Source of the DNA: Candidatus Aalborgicola bjergmarkensis
Lineage (GTDB): Bacteria; Pseudomonadota; Gammaproteobacteria; Burkholderiales; Burkholderiaceae_C
Direction of reading: 5' to 3'
Length of the DNA stretch: 64,000 nucleotides
Assembly (NCBI GenBank): GCA_016708725.1
Contig: JADJFE010000030.1
Span: forward strand, 1 to 64,000
The notes below the pieces were generated by a model. That model did not search any database, had not been told where the DNA came from, and saw nothing but the letters and a program-made list of their open reading frames with translations. Below, in pieces: positions 26,773 through 35,218 of this stretch (position 1 is the stretch's first letter; every line of letters starts with the position of its first letter). A program made the translations under genes and the position numbers.

Positions 26773-27792
26773 TCAACCAAACGCACGTTTAACGTCAAAA
26801 CTCTCGCCGTCGTGCATCACGTGAAAGCAGGCCCGTGCGAGCTTGTGGGCCACCGCTTTGATGGCCACCACAGCCAGCCCCGTCTTGGCGCATTTGCGCT
26901 GGTAAAAGCGTTTAATGTTTTCGTCGTAACGCACCGCAAAGTGTGCCGCTTCAATGAAGGCCCAGGCCAGGTGTTTGTTGCCACATTTGGTATTGCCTGT
27001 GCCCTTGATCTTGCCGTTCGATTCGCGTCGGCTGTCGACCATGCGCGCGTAGGAGGTAAAGTTGCCTGCTGCGGCAAAACGCTTGACATCTCCAGTCTCC
27101 AGCGCAATGGTCAGCGCCAACACTTTGCCGATGCCGCTGACCGTGAGCAATTGCTGGTAGTCCTGGCGCAACTTGGCCCGTTTTAGAATTTCACGCTCCA
27201 GTGCCTGCACCTCCAAATCGGCGCAGGCCATCAACGCCAGATTGGCCTTGAGCGCGAGCCTTTGCTCGGGTAACAGGTCCAGGGTGTCAATGGCCTGCTC
27301 GTCCTAGTTTTTAAGCTGATTGCCACTGGCTGTAGCGCCCAGATTGCGCGCCAGCAGGTTTTGCATGCTCAGAATTTGAGTGGTGCGGGTGCGCACCATC
27401 TGGGCGCGTTTGCGCAGCAGGTCGCGCACTGCGCGTTCCTCCCGTGGATAGATATAGCCAGTGGGCAGTATGCCCAGACGCAGCAGGTGTGCCAGGTGGC
27501 GTGCATCTTCAAAATCGCCGCTATGCTTCAAGCCGTCATACTGTTTGACGGCTGCGGTGTTGACCAGATGCACCACATGGCCCGCAGCCTGTAGGCCATC
27601 GACCAGCCAGTACCAGTTGAAGGTCGATTCCACCGCCACGCCTTTGATCGGCGAACCACACTCCGCCAGCGCCAGGACAATTTTGTCCAGCGAGTTGGGC
27701 AGGCGCTTTTGATAGACCACCCGGTCATTCTCATCGAGCACCAATACAACACTATTGTTTGAATGCAAGTCAATCCCCGCGTAAAGTTCCAT
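26773..27792 (-). pseudogene. IS110-family transposase with an in-frame amber codon
   Basis: ATG 27792 is preceded by GGAG at good spacing. The N-terminal DEDD RuvC-like domain shows YAGIDLHSNNSVV (Asp), GVAVESTFNWYW (Glu), and KHSGDFEDARHLAHLL (Asp pair). The C-terminal Tnp20 domain reads LLTVSGIGKVLALTIALETG and SYARMVDSRRESNGK. One TAG at 27304-27306 (after NQLKN) breaks an otherwise continuous 340-codon frame ending at 26773. IS110 transposases use a bridge RNA encoded in an element end. Either a recently killed copy or a suppressed stop. Confidence 0.85.
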
Positions 27793-27893
27793 GTCGATCT
27801 CCTTCGTTACAAGTCGTTCGGTTGATACTGCAATCACTACGATACGACTTTTGGCCTCGGAGATCGGCACCTCAGGCTAGATGATTATCAGGT

Positions 27894-27921
27894 CTTGCAA
27901 TCCAACATTTTGGATTGCAAG
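27894..27921. repeat. Perfect 10-bp hairpin upstream of the IS110 transposase
   Basis: CTTGCAATCC, loop AACATTTT, GGATTGCAAG. It lies 102 bp upstream of the transposase start, in or near the left end of the IS110-family element. A candidate part of a bridge RNA or an end structure; no T-run follows on either strand. Confidence 0.6.
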
Positions 27922-28002
27922 CAGCTTAAGGACGCTGTGGCTCAGTCACCGATACAACTGGGGTCTGATACTACCAAGCTGGCTTGAGCATGTTTCTAAT
28001 GT

Positions 28003-28057
28003 TGAATTTGGCTGTAGCCCCCGTAAGTAGAGCGGGATAAGCTATTTATTTTATAGC
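28003..28057 (+). repeat. Dispersed intergenic repeat, copy 3 (degenerate)
   Basis: TTTGGCTGTAGCCCCCGTAA, spacer, GAGCGGGATAAGCTAT. It follows the same two-part plan as the copies at 7192 and 28868, with more mismatches. Confidence 0.45.
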
Positions 28058-28165
28058 ATTCTGGAGGTGATGTTTCACATTCCAGCAATCTGCGTGTGTG
28101 ATTGATTTGATCGGTAGTGGAACCGCAAAGCTAAAATGGAGATAACTTCCCGCTGGAGAATCCTC

Positions 28166-28813
28166 ATGCTGACCGCACTTGAACAACCCGCACCTACTTT
28201 CCAGGATGTATGGCGTTCAATTCAGGAACTTGCTGCACTTGCCAAGGAATTTGAGCGTAGGATTGAAACGCTTGAACGCTCGGTGCGCGACCTGGCACCG
28301 CGTTGCGATGGGTTAGACGTTGTGGAACCGTCGACCAAAGTGCCAGTGAAGGCGTACGGCACCTTGGAGGAACGCAAACGTGCGAAGTACGCGAAAATTG
28401 CCGAAGATATTGCCGCTACGGGATGCGACTTTTTCGAGGACATGGTGCCACCTGAGGTGGTGCAATTGCTGCAATCTTTGGACGGCCCGGCGTACGCTAC
28501 CATGGGGGTGAATCGCGGTGAAAGCGAGTTTTATATCGACTTGCTCGCAGTGGGCGAGCACATACTGATAGCCGTCGGCTACTGTTACGATTTGACGCGC
28601 GTGGACGTTGATATGCACGTCAAGCGTATGGAAAAGTTCAAGCGGTTGCTGTCGGCGTACCGTAACCATAAAGCTATGGGCGCTGTCGCCGCAAGGGTCA
28701 TCAGCGACGATGTTAGACACTACGCGGTGAGCCAAGGGCTTTATGTGATTGAGCAAAATGGCGAGTACGCCGATGTCACTAACCCCGCAGGTTTTAAGGC
28801 CAGAGAGTTTTGA
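28166..28813 (+). CDS. PD-(D/E)XK-like protein with degenerate active site
   Basis: 215 residues from ATG 28166 (GGAG 8 bp upstream; the in-frame ATG at 28136 lacks a site). An N-terminal coiled coil (about residues 15-50: EFERRIETLERSVRDL) is followed by a C-terminal domain resembling DUF3782-type nuclease-like proteins: EFYIDLLAVGEHILIAVGY, a helix, and AVAARVISDDVRHYAVSQGLYVIEQ. In active relatives the second strand reads VVEVK; here it is IAVGY, so the Glu and Lys of the PD-(D/E)XK site are absent while the first Asp is kept. Probably not a nuclease, or decaying. Confidence 0.7.
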   Translation: MLTALEQPAPTFQDVWRSIQELAALAKEFERRIETLERSVRDLAPRCDGLDVVEPSTKVPVKAYGTLEERKRAKYAKIAEDIAATGCDFFEDMVPPEVVQLLQSLDGPAYATMGVNRGESEFYIDLLAVGEHILIAVGYCYDLTRVDVDMHVKRMEKFKRLLSAYRNHKAMGAVAARVISDDVRHYAVSQGLYVIEQNGEYADVTNPAGFKAREF

Positions 28814-28867
28814 ACGGTTTAGTCCGAAGGTGTGGTAGCCCTGAATTAAAGGGAGTACCCATTTTTA

Positions 28868-28922
28868 AGCCAAATTGGCCTGCAGCCCTCATAGGCAGTG
28901 CGGGAGCAGCTACGAAATATGT
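28868..28922 (+). repeat. Dispersed intergenic repeat, copy 4
   Basis: AATTGGCCTGCAGCCCTCAT, spacer, GCAGTGCGGGAGCAGCTACG. It ends at the putative start codon of the Uma2 gene. Confidence 0.6.
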
Positions 28923-29497
28923 ATCGTGCTAAACCGCTGGAGAATAATGTGCAGAATAAGCTCGCAGAAATAAAAATGGATCTGATTTCATTTCTTGAAT
29001 GGGAACAGAACCAGGAAAATCGACACGACTTTGTGAATGGCGCGATTTACGCCATGGCTGGCGCGTCTCGCAGTCACGAAGAAGTGGCGACAGCAGTAGT
29101 AAGCATTCTGTGGAACGCGTTATTTGGCTTACCTTGCCGCGTCTACAAAGGGGATCGGCAAGTCAAGGCACAGGAGAACATCCTTTACCCGGATGTGGTG
29201 ATTACCTGCGACGAGCGCGATCATAAGACCGAGGGAGCGATTGAGTATCCGCAGGCAATCATCGAGGTGGCATCACCTCGTTCGACGGCTGGCTACGACC
29301 GCGACGTGAAAGCGCAGCTATACCTGTCGCTTCCTTCGTTGCGGCAATACGCGATGATCAATCCGCAAACGCGAAGATTCACGCTGATGAATCGCATTGA
29401 CGGCGATAAATGGGAGACGTTCAACCTGATCAACGCTCCGATTGAAATCTGTGGGGTCATCCTCAGCCCCGATCGGATATTTTCAAACGTCGAGTAG
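28919..29497 (+). CDS. Uma2-family (DUF820) putative endonuclease
   Basis: About 192 residues from ATG 28919. The start is uncertain: a downstream ATG before DLISFLEWEQNQENRH is an alternative. Family features are FLEWEQNQENRHDFVNGAIYAM near the N-terminus, LYPDVVITCDER (active-site Asp), QAIIEVASPRST (Glu), and DVKAQLYLSLPSLRQYAMI (Lys/Tyr region). Uma2 proteins have a PD-(D/E)XK fold and are widespread in cyanobacteria and proteobacteria; the biological role is unsettled. It is followed almost directly by the GT41 gene. Confidence 0.85.
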   Translation: MYRAKPLENNVQNKLAEIKMDLISFLEWEQNQENRHDFVNGAIYAMAGASRSHEEVATAVVSILWNALFGLPCRVYKGDRQVKAQENILYPDVVITCDERDHKTEGAIEYPQAIIEVASPRSTAGYDRDVKAQLYLSLPSLRQYAMINPQTRRFTLMNRIDGDKWETFNLINAPIEICGVILSPDRIFSNVE

Positions 29498-29550
29498 CCC
29501 GCATGGTAGGGGCGCCCCCAAAAAAAATAAAAGTAATAAAAAGTGTGGCA

Positions 29551-31587
29551 ATGGACATTCACCACCAAGCCCAACAACTTGGCCAGAAGGCTGTTTGTGC
29601 ATGGCACGAAGGCAAGCACGAACTGGCAAGAGACCTGCTACGTTCGGCTATCAGCATACACCCCGATGTTCCTGTCTACCATGCCAATCTGGCAATGATG
29701 CTCAAGGACGCAGCACCTGTTGAAGAGCGCGTCCATCACTACCGGCGTGCTATCGAACTGGACCCTACCGTGCCAATGTGGTACGCCAATCTGGCCTCTG
29801 TGCTGAATGAGCAAACGGAACATATCGCTGCCGAAACCACAGCACGTGCCGGATTGGCTATAGATGCCACTCGTCCCGAAACATGGTTTAACCTGGGTGG
29901 TGCCTTGGCTGGGCAGCAACGCTGGCAGGAGGCAGCAGTGGCTTTCGATTCCGCTCTGGAGCAGCAGCCTGAATGGTTGGTTGCATTGATTGCTGCTGGT
30001 CAGGTCTATCGTGCTACAGGTCAACTCCGGCAAGCGATAGAGCGCTACAGTGCTGCCAGTGCACAGGCGCATTTGCGTGAGGCATTGCAATACCAGCCTG
30101 GAGACTTGGGTTTACTCACCGACTTGGGAAACTCCTTAACGGCACAAGGCAAACTAGATGAGGCCCTTGTTTACTACCAACAAGTCGTCCTTGCTGCTCC
30201 CCATTTGGCCGGTGCGCATGTCAACGTTGGAACCCTTTGTCAAACCCTGGGCCAACACGAAGAAGCACTAATTCATTACCGCACCGCTCTTGCAATTGAT
30301 CCAACGTTGCCAACCACTTACGGCAACATGGGGACCAGTCTGACGTATTCGGCAAGCCATGGTCCGGCAGACCTCAAAGCTTGTTACGACAAGTTTAATC
30401 AACTGGTAGCGCGCCCCCTATACGATTCACGTTCCCATACCAATGACCGCAGCCCCAATCGGCGCTTGCGAGTGGGCTATGTGTCCGCAGACTTTCGCCG
30501 CCACGCAGTAGCCTATTTCGCACTGCCATTGCTGCAAGGTCATCACCCAGAGGAAGTGGAAATATATTGTTACTACAACCATCGCCAGAATGACGAGTGG
30601 ACACAACGGTTTAAAGAACTCTGTGCTGGCTGGGTGGATTGTGTTGGCTGGGACGATGCCGCGTTAGCAGAGCGGATTCGAACAGACAACATCGACATTC
30701 TCGTAGACTTGGCAGGTCATACGGAAGGTGGCCGTTTATTGACCTTCGCACGCAAACCCGCGCCCATTCAGCTCACCTGGATGGGATATGTCACCACCAC
30801 CGGTCTGTCGACCATGGACTACCGACTCACCCATGTGGATGCCGATCCTGTAGGTGATGAAGCGGACTACTCGGAAAACCTGGTGCGGCTTGAGGGAACA
30901 ATGTGGTGTTACCGGGCATTACCCGACATGCCCGAAGTCTCGGAGGCACCTTTCACGCACAACGGGTATGTGACATTTGGGTCATTCAATCGGTTCTCAA
31001 AAGCATCCCGACGTGTTCTGGAGTGCTGGGCGCAAATCCTTTGTGCGATTCAAGATTCAAAGCTGTTGTTGTGTATTCCCGAAGGCACGGTGCGCCAACA
31101 GGTCACAGAGCAGTTTGCACAATATGGTGTGCCTTCAGCCCGCCTGCGATTTTTTTCCAAAGTTTCTCATGCAGAGTTCTGGTCGTTGCACGCAGAGGTG
31201 GACATTGCCCTGGACCCGTTTCCATTTGGTGGTGGAACGACCTCGTGCGAAACACTGTGGCTTGGTGTTCCCATCGTCACCTGCACAGGTGGAGCGGACA
31301 GCTTTGTGCCCCGCTTTGCCAGTCGCATGGGTAAGGTGTTTTTGAACGCGCTGGGTTTGCCTGACCTTGTGACAGAAAACGAATCGGAATATGTCAAGGC
31401 CGCAATCAAGCTGGCCAGTGATCCAAAACGTCTTATCCAACTGCGCCAGGAACTCCGACCACGCATGGCAGTATCCGCACTTACTGATGAAAAACGATTT
31501 GTGCGCGAAGTGGAAACGGCATACCGTCACATGTGGCACCAGTGGCTCGATCAAACATCAATCAACCAAGAAACCAAGAAACCATGA
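29551..31587 (+). CDS. TPR-containing O-GlcNAc-transferase-like protein (GT41/SPINDLY type)
   Basis: About 678 residues from ATG 29551; ATG 29503 is an alternative but gives a Lys-rich extension from an A-run. About six TPR units fill residues 1-280, followed by the GT41 catalytic region: RLRVGYVSADFRRHAVAYF, ILVDLAGHTEGGRLLTFARK, PIQLTWMGYVTTTG, VTFGSFNRFSKASRRVLECW and DPFPFGGGTTSCETLWLGVP. These are the blocks of bacterial SEC/OGT homologues that put a sugar on Ser/Thr or Asn of proteins. The stop overlaps the next gene's ATG by 4 bp. Confidence 0.9.
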   Translation: MDIHHQAQQLGQKAVCAWHEGKHELARDLLRSAISIHPDVPVYHANLAMMLKDAAPVEERVHHYRRAIELDPTVPMWYANLASVLNEQTEHIAAETTARAGLAIDATRPETWFNLGGALAGQQRWQEAAVAFDSALEQQPEWLVALIAAGQVYRATGQLRQAIERYSAASAQAHLREALQYQPGDLGLLTDLGNSLTAQGKLDEALVYYQQVVLAAPHLAGAHVNVGTLCQTLGQHEEALIHYRTALAIDPTLPTTYGNMGTSLTYSASHGPADLKACYDKFNQLVARPLYDSRSHTNDRSPNRRLRVGYVSADFRRHAVAYFALPLLQGHHPEEVEIYCYYNHRQNDEWTQRFKELCAGWVDCVGWDDAALAERIRTDNIDILVDLAGHTEGGRLLTFARKPAPIQLTWMGYVTTTGLSTMDYRLTHVDADPVGDEADYSENLVRLEGTMWCYRALPDMPEVSEAPFTHNGYVTFGSFNRFSKASRRVLECWAQILCAIQDSKLLLCIPEGTVRQQVTEQFAQYGVPSARLRFFSKVSHAEFWSLHAEVDIALDPFPFGGGTTSCETLWLGVPIVTCTGGADSFVPRFASRMGKVFLNALGLPDLVTENESEYVKAAIKLASDPKRLIQLRQELRPRMAVSALTDEKRFVREVETAYRHMWHQWLDQTSINQETKKP

Positions 31588-32189
31588 ACCAAAAGACATT
31601 CCTCCACGTTGGCTGCGGCCCCAAGCACAAGGACAAAACCACTCGCGGTTTCAATACCCCTGACTGGAAAGAGCTTCGCTTCGACATCGACCAATCTGTC
31701 AATCCTGACATCATTGGTACCATGACGGATATGTCAGCGGTCGCCGATGCATCCGTTGACGCCATTTTTTCCAGCCATAATATCGAGCACTTGTACCCGC
31801 ATGAGGTGGAGGTGGCACTCAAGGAATTCACGCGGGTGCTCAAACCCAGTGGATTTCTGGTTATCACTTGCCCGGATTTGCAGTCGGTGTGTGCATTGGT
31901 TGCAGAAGACAAGCTGCTTGAGCCTGCCTACGTCGCATCGGCTGGGCCGATTACTCCGCTGGATATTCTGTATGGACACAGACCTCCCATGGCCAAAGGT
32001 AATCTGTACATGGCGCACCGCTGCGGGTTTACGGAGAAAGTGCTCGTGGGCACACTGCGATCATGCGGGTTTGCAACCGTAGCCAGTAGACGCAGAGTTC
32101 ATCCCCATTACGACCTCTATGCAGTGGCTACTAAAACAACCATGGCAGAGTCCGACTTGCGGGAACTGGCCGGTACACATATGCCGTAA
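31584..32189 (+). CDS. Small class I SAM methyltransferase coupled to the GT41 gene
   Basis: 201 residues; the ATG overlaps the preceding stop (ATGA). Starts MNQKTFLHVGCGPKHKDKTT (motif I VGCG), then ELRFDIDQSVNPDIIG, DAIFSSHNIEHLYPHEV (motif IV) and GFLVITCPDLQSV. This type is often found with glycan or protein-glycosylation genes. The 4-bp overlap implies a joint role with the GT41 enzyme, for example capping of the added sugar, but the substrate is not shown by the sequence. Confidence 0.85.
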   Translation: MNQKTFLHVGCGPKHKDKTTRGFNTPDWKELRFDIDQSVNPDIIGTMTDMSAVADASVDAIFSSHNIEHLYPHEVEVALKEFTRVLKPSGFLVITCPDLQSVCALVAEDKLLEPAYVASAGPITPLDILYGHRPPMAKGNLYMAHRCGFTEKVLVGTLRSCGFATVASRRRVHPHYDLYAVATKTTMAESDLRELAGTHMP

Positions 32190-32550
32190 ATATTGCCTTC
32201 GCTGCATTGCAACGTCTGAAGGTAATGAAGATGATTCCAAATCACTGCCGTTTTTGTTGAGTACAGCTCTCTAGCCACCGTACCTATTGCACATCAAGCT
32301 ATGGATTAAATAGCAATTTCATTCCCTGTAATTGGTTGCTATTTTGGTAGGTAACAATGGTGTTGCTGGTTTGGCCTCTGGCGACTTCATCCAAGCTTGA
32401 AATAGTGCGGGAGTAGATGTAAAAAGGATAGCAACTAAAGCATGCGCACATATTGGCATGGAGGCACTTGACGGTTATTCTTCGTTTTAGTATGGGCCAT
32501 GGTGGTCAGGCAGACTTCACGCAATGTTTATGCTTAAGTCTGACTGTATG
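32190..32550. other. Intergenic region without a gene
   Basis: About 360 bp. Apart from the dispersed repeat at 32372-32427 I see no gene or clear terminator. AT content rises toward the toxin-antitoxin promoter at its right end. Confidence 0.5.
32372..32427 (+). repeat. Dispersed intergenic repeat, copy 5
   Basis: GTTTGGCCTCTGGCGACTTC, spacer, AATAGTGCGGGAGTAGATGT followed by AAAAAGG. Confidence 0.55.
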
Positions 32551-32573
32551 ATATACAATTATATTTTGTATAT
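32551..32573 (+). promoter_or_regulatory. Palindromic operator of the MazE/AbrB-PIN toxin-antitoxin operon
   Basis: ATATACAA-TTATATT-TTGTATAT, a perfect 8-bp inverted repeat around a 7-bp centre, 17 bp upstream of the antitoxin ATG. Antitoxins of this class repress their own operon through such sites. The AT-rich centre may be part of the -10 region. Confidence 0.75.
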
Positions 32574-32589
32574 TTAATCGAGGTTCGTT

Positions 32590-32832
32590 ATGCAAGTTTC
32601 CAGATGGGGCAATTCACTGGCGGTTCGGTTTCCGGCTGGGTTGGTGCAGGCGCTTGACCTGAAAGAAGGTGATGAAATTGATCTTCATTTGGTGGATGCA
32701 CGCTCTTTTGAGGTTGTCAAGAAACCGTCCATAACCGAGCTGCTGGCGCGCCTGCACCAGTTTCGCGGACGCTTGCCGCCTGATTTTCATTTTGATCGAC
32801 TTGAAGCCAACGCAAGAGATAACTCGTGGTGA
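32590..32832 (+). CDS. AbrB/MazE-family antitoxin
   Basis: 80 residues. The N-terminal swapped-hairpin DNA-binding domain reads MQVSRWGNSLAVRFPAGLVQ and LKEGDEIDLHLVD; the C-terminal arm (ELLARLHQFRGRLPPDFHFD) would block the toxin. It is the upstream gene of a pair with a PIN toxin; the stop TGA overlaps the toxin's GTG start by 4 bp (GTGA at 32829). The operator palindrome lies at 32551-32573. Confidence 0.9.
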   Translation: MQVSRWGNSLAVRFPAGLVQALDLKEGDEIDLHLVDARSFEVVKKPSITELLARLHQFRGRLPPDFHFDRLEANARDNSW

Positions 32833-33230
32833 GCAAGCCATTTATTGACAGCAACATCGTGCTGTATCTTTTGTCTGGTGATACAGCAAAAGCAGATCAG
32901 GCACAAGCCATCGTGACAGCAGGTGCTGTCATCAGCGTCCAGGTACTCAATGAAGTTACGTCGGTGTGCCTGCGCAAGCTCAAGATGCCCTGGTCGGAAG
33001 TTGATGCCGTGTTGCTCGCGATCAAAGCAGCCTGCAATGTTGTGCCGCTGACCGTGGCTTCGCATGAAAAGGCCGTTGCAATTGCCAAACGTTATCAATT
33101 GGCGTTCTATGACGCGAACATTGTTGCCAGTGCGTTGCTGTGCGGTGCCGATGTGCTTTTGTCAGAAGACATGCACAGTGGACTGTCGATGGATGCACTC
33201 GTAATACGGAACCCATTCTCAGGGCGCTGA
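32829..33230 (+). CDS. PIN-domain toxin (VapC-like RNase)
   Basis: 133 residues from GTG 32829, in a GTGA overlap with the antitoxin stop (GTG 32826 is also possible). PIN acidic residues are seen in FIDSNIVLYLL (Asp), VLNEVTSVC (Glu), YDANIVASALLCGADVLLSEDM (Asp, Asp). These form the Mg-dependent ribonuclease site. The pairing of an AbrB-type antitoxin with a PIN toxin is common. Confidence 0.9.
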   Translation: MSKPFIDSNIVLYLLSGDTAKADQAQAIVTAGAVISVQVLNEVTSVCLRKLKMPWSEVDAVLLAIKAACNVVPLTVASHEKAVAIAKRYQLAFYDANIVASALLCGADVLLSEDMHSGLSMDALVIRNPFSGR

Positions 33231-33390
33231 CCACACTAAAGCGCATCCATTTTTCAGTTATATCACCTCAAAGTCATAGGACATAACATGGCAAAGTCTG
33301 CCATTAAAAGGAAAGAGTGGTGACCCTGAATGTATCGTTAGCTATTGAGATGGAGACAAGAGCGGTAGCGCACCAACTGACCACCCCGGT

Positions 33391-35172
33391 TCAAGCCGGA
33401 TCGGTCAGCAATTTTTCCTGCCCAAAGGTGTAAAGCCGGGCATAGGCACCGTTGTTTTGCATCAATTGCTGGTGTGTGCCGGTTTCGACGATCTGGCCGG
33501 ATTCCATGACGATGATGCGGTCTGCGTGCATGACGGTGGAGAGCCGGTGGGCTATGACCAGGGTGGTGCGCTTGCGCATCAGCACCTGCAGGGCATCCTG
33601 TACGGCGCGTTCGGATTCGGTGTCCAGCGCCGAGGTGGCCTCGTCGAGTATCAACAAAGGCGCATCCTTGTAAAGTGCCCTGGCAATGGCCAGGCGCTGG
33701 CGTTGGCCACCCGACAGTTGCATGGCGTTGTGCCCGACGGGAGTGTCTATCCCTTGCGGCAAGGTGCTCACCCACTCTTCCAGGTTGGCCGCGCGCAGGC
33801 ATTGCAGCACCTTGTCGCGCTCTAGTTCCAACCCCAGCGCCACATTGGCGGCGATGCTGGCGTTGAGCATGATGACGTGCTGGCTGACCAGGGCGAATTG
33901 TGCGCGCAGTGCGGACAAGTCCCAATCGCGCACGTCGTGGCCATCGAGGAGCAAACGCCCGGAGCTGATATCGACAAAACGCGGCAGCAGTGCGACCAGG
34001 GTGGACTTTCCGGCGCCGGAGCCGCCGACGAAGGCGATGGTCTGGCCGGACTGGATGGACAGGTCAATTGACTGGACAGCCGGGGTACTGCTGGCTGCGT
34101 ACTGCACGCTGATGTGCTGGAATTCGATGTCGCCTTTGGCGCGCGGTGTGGAATAGGTGCCGCCTGTTTCGCTGGGAGCGTCCTCGATCAAGGCCAGGCC
34201 GCGTTCCAGCGCTGCCAGCCCGCGCGTGATGGGGCTGGATACTTCGGACAATTGGCGAATCGGGGCGATGATCATCAGCATGGCGCTGACAAAGGCGACA
34301 AAGCCGCCGACCGACGTGCCACTGCTGGCACTTTGCGCCAGCGCGACCGAAATCACGGCGGACAGCGCCACGGCGGCGAGCATCTGCGTCATGGGCGTCA
34401 TGGCAGCTCCGGCAATGGTGGCTTTCATGGCCAGATGCCGCAGTGCGTCGCCAAGGTGCTCGAAGCGCTGCGCCTGCGCGTCCTGGGCGGCATACAAGCG
34501 TACGTCGCGGTGCGCCAGCACGTTTTCTTCCACGACATACGCCAGGGCATCGGTTGCGTCCTGGTTGGCCTTGGTGATGCGGTGCAAGCGGGCCGTGAGC
34601 ACGCGCATGACCACCGCTACTGACGGGAAAACCGCCACCACAATCAGCGTCAGTTTCCAGTTGAGAAAAATCAGGTAGCCCGTGAGTGCCACGAGGGTCA
34701 GGCTGTTGCGCGTCAGGTTCAAAATCGAGTTGACCAGCATGAAAGCACCGTTTTGCGCCTCGTACACGATGGTGTTGGACAAGGCGCTAGCGCTTTCCCT
34801 GGCAAAGAGCTGGAGCTGGGCCGCCAGGAGTTTCTGGAACATGGCCCGGCGCATCAGCACAAGACCCTGGTTGGTGATTTTCGACAAGCCGATCTGGGCA
34901 ATGTACCCAGCTGTTCCCCGCACCCCGAACAGCAGCAAGAGCGCCACCGGCACTTGCCAGATGGCCAGCTCGCCTTGCTGAAAACCACGGTCCAGAAGCG
35001 GCTTGAGCAGCGCCGGAATCATGGGCTCGGACGCCGCGCCCACCACGGCAGCGGCAGCGACCATCAGCCAGGTGCCACGGTGGTGGGCGCCGAAATAGGG
35101 CCACAGGCGTTTGATGCGTTGCAGCACGGTGCCGGAGTCGGCGGTGGAGGGGGTTGTGTGTTTATCTGTCAT
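33391..35172 (-). CDS. msbA: Lipid A export ABC transporter permease/ATP-binding protein MsbA
   Basis: 593 residues. Six membrane helices lie in residues about 25-320, then the nucleotide-binding domain: FVGGSGAGKSTLVALLPR (Walker A), MQLSGGQRQRLAIARAL (signature) and LLILDEATSALD (Walker B), and the H-loop in VIAHRLSTV. A half-transporter acting as a homodimer to flip lipid A-core (or O-antigen-lipid A precursors) across the inner membrane. It lies 46 bp downstream of the O-antigen ligase gene on the same strand, consistent with an LPS role. Confidence 0.9.
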   Translation of the reverse strand: MTDKHTTPSTADSGTVLQRIKRLWPYFGAHHRGTWLMVAAAAVVGAASEPMIPALLKPLLDRGFQQGELAIWQVPVALLLLFGVRGTAGYIAQIGLSKITNQGLVLMRRAMFQKLLAAQLQLFARESASALSNTIVYEAQNGAFMLVNSILNLTRNSLTLVALTGYLIFLNWKLTLIVVAVFPSVAVVMRVLTARLHRITKANQDATDALAYVVEENVLAHRDVRLYAAQDAQAQRFEHLGDALRHLAMKATIAGAAMTPMTQMLAAVALSAVISVALAQSASSGTSVGGFVAFVSAMLMIIAPIRQLSEVSSPITRGLAALERGLALIEDAPSETGGTYSTPRAKGDIEFQHISVQYAASSTPAVQSIDLSIQSGQTIAFVGGSGAGKSTLVALLPRFVDISSGRLLLDGHDVRDWDLSALRAQFALVSQHVIMLNASIAANVALGLELERDKVLQCLRAANLEEWVSTLPQGIDTPVGHNAMQLSGGQRQRLAIARALYKDAPLLILDEATSALDTESERAVQDALQVLMRKRTTLVIAHRLSTVMHADRIIVMESGQIVETGTHQQLMQNNGAYARLYTFGQEKLLTDPA

Positions 35173-35218
35173 GCCGTTGCTATATTTGTGGTAGCTGTAC
35201 CCGCTTGTCCTATAAGCG

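Noticed and set aside
27894..27921. Rho-independent terminator
   Set aside because: The stem is perfect but AT/GC mixed, and neither strand has a following T-run.
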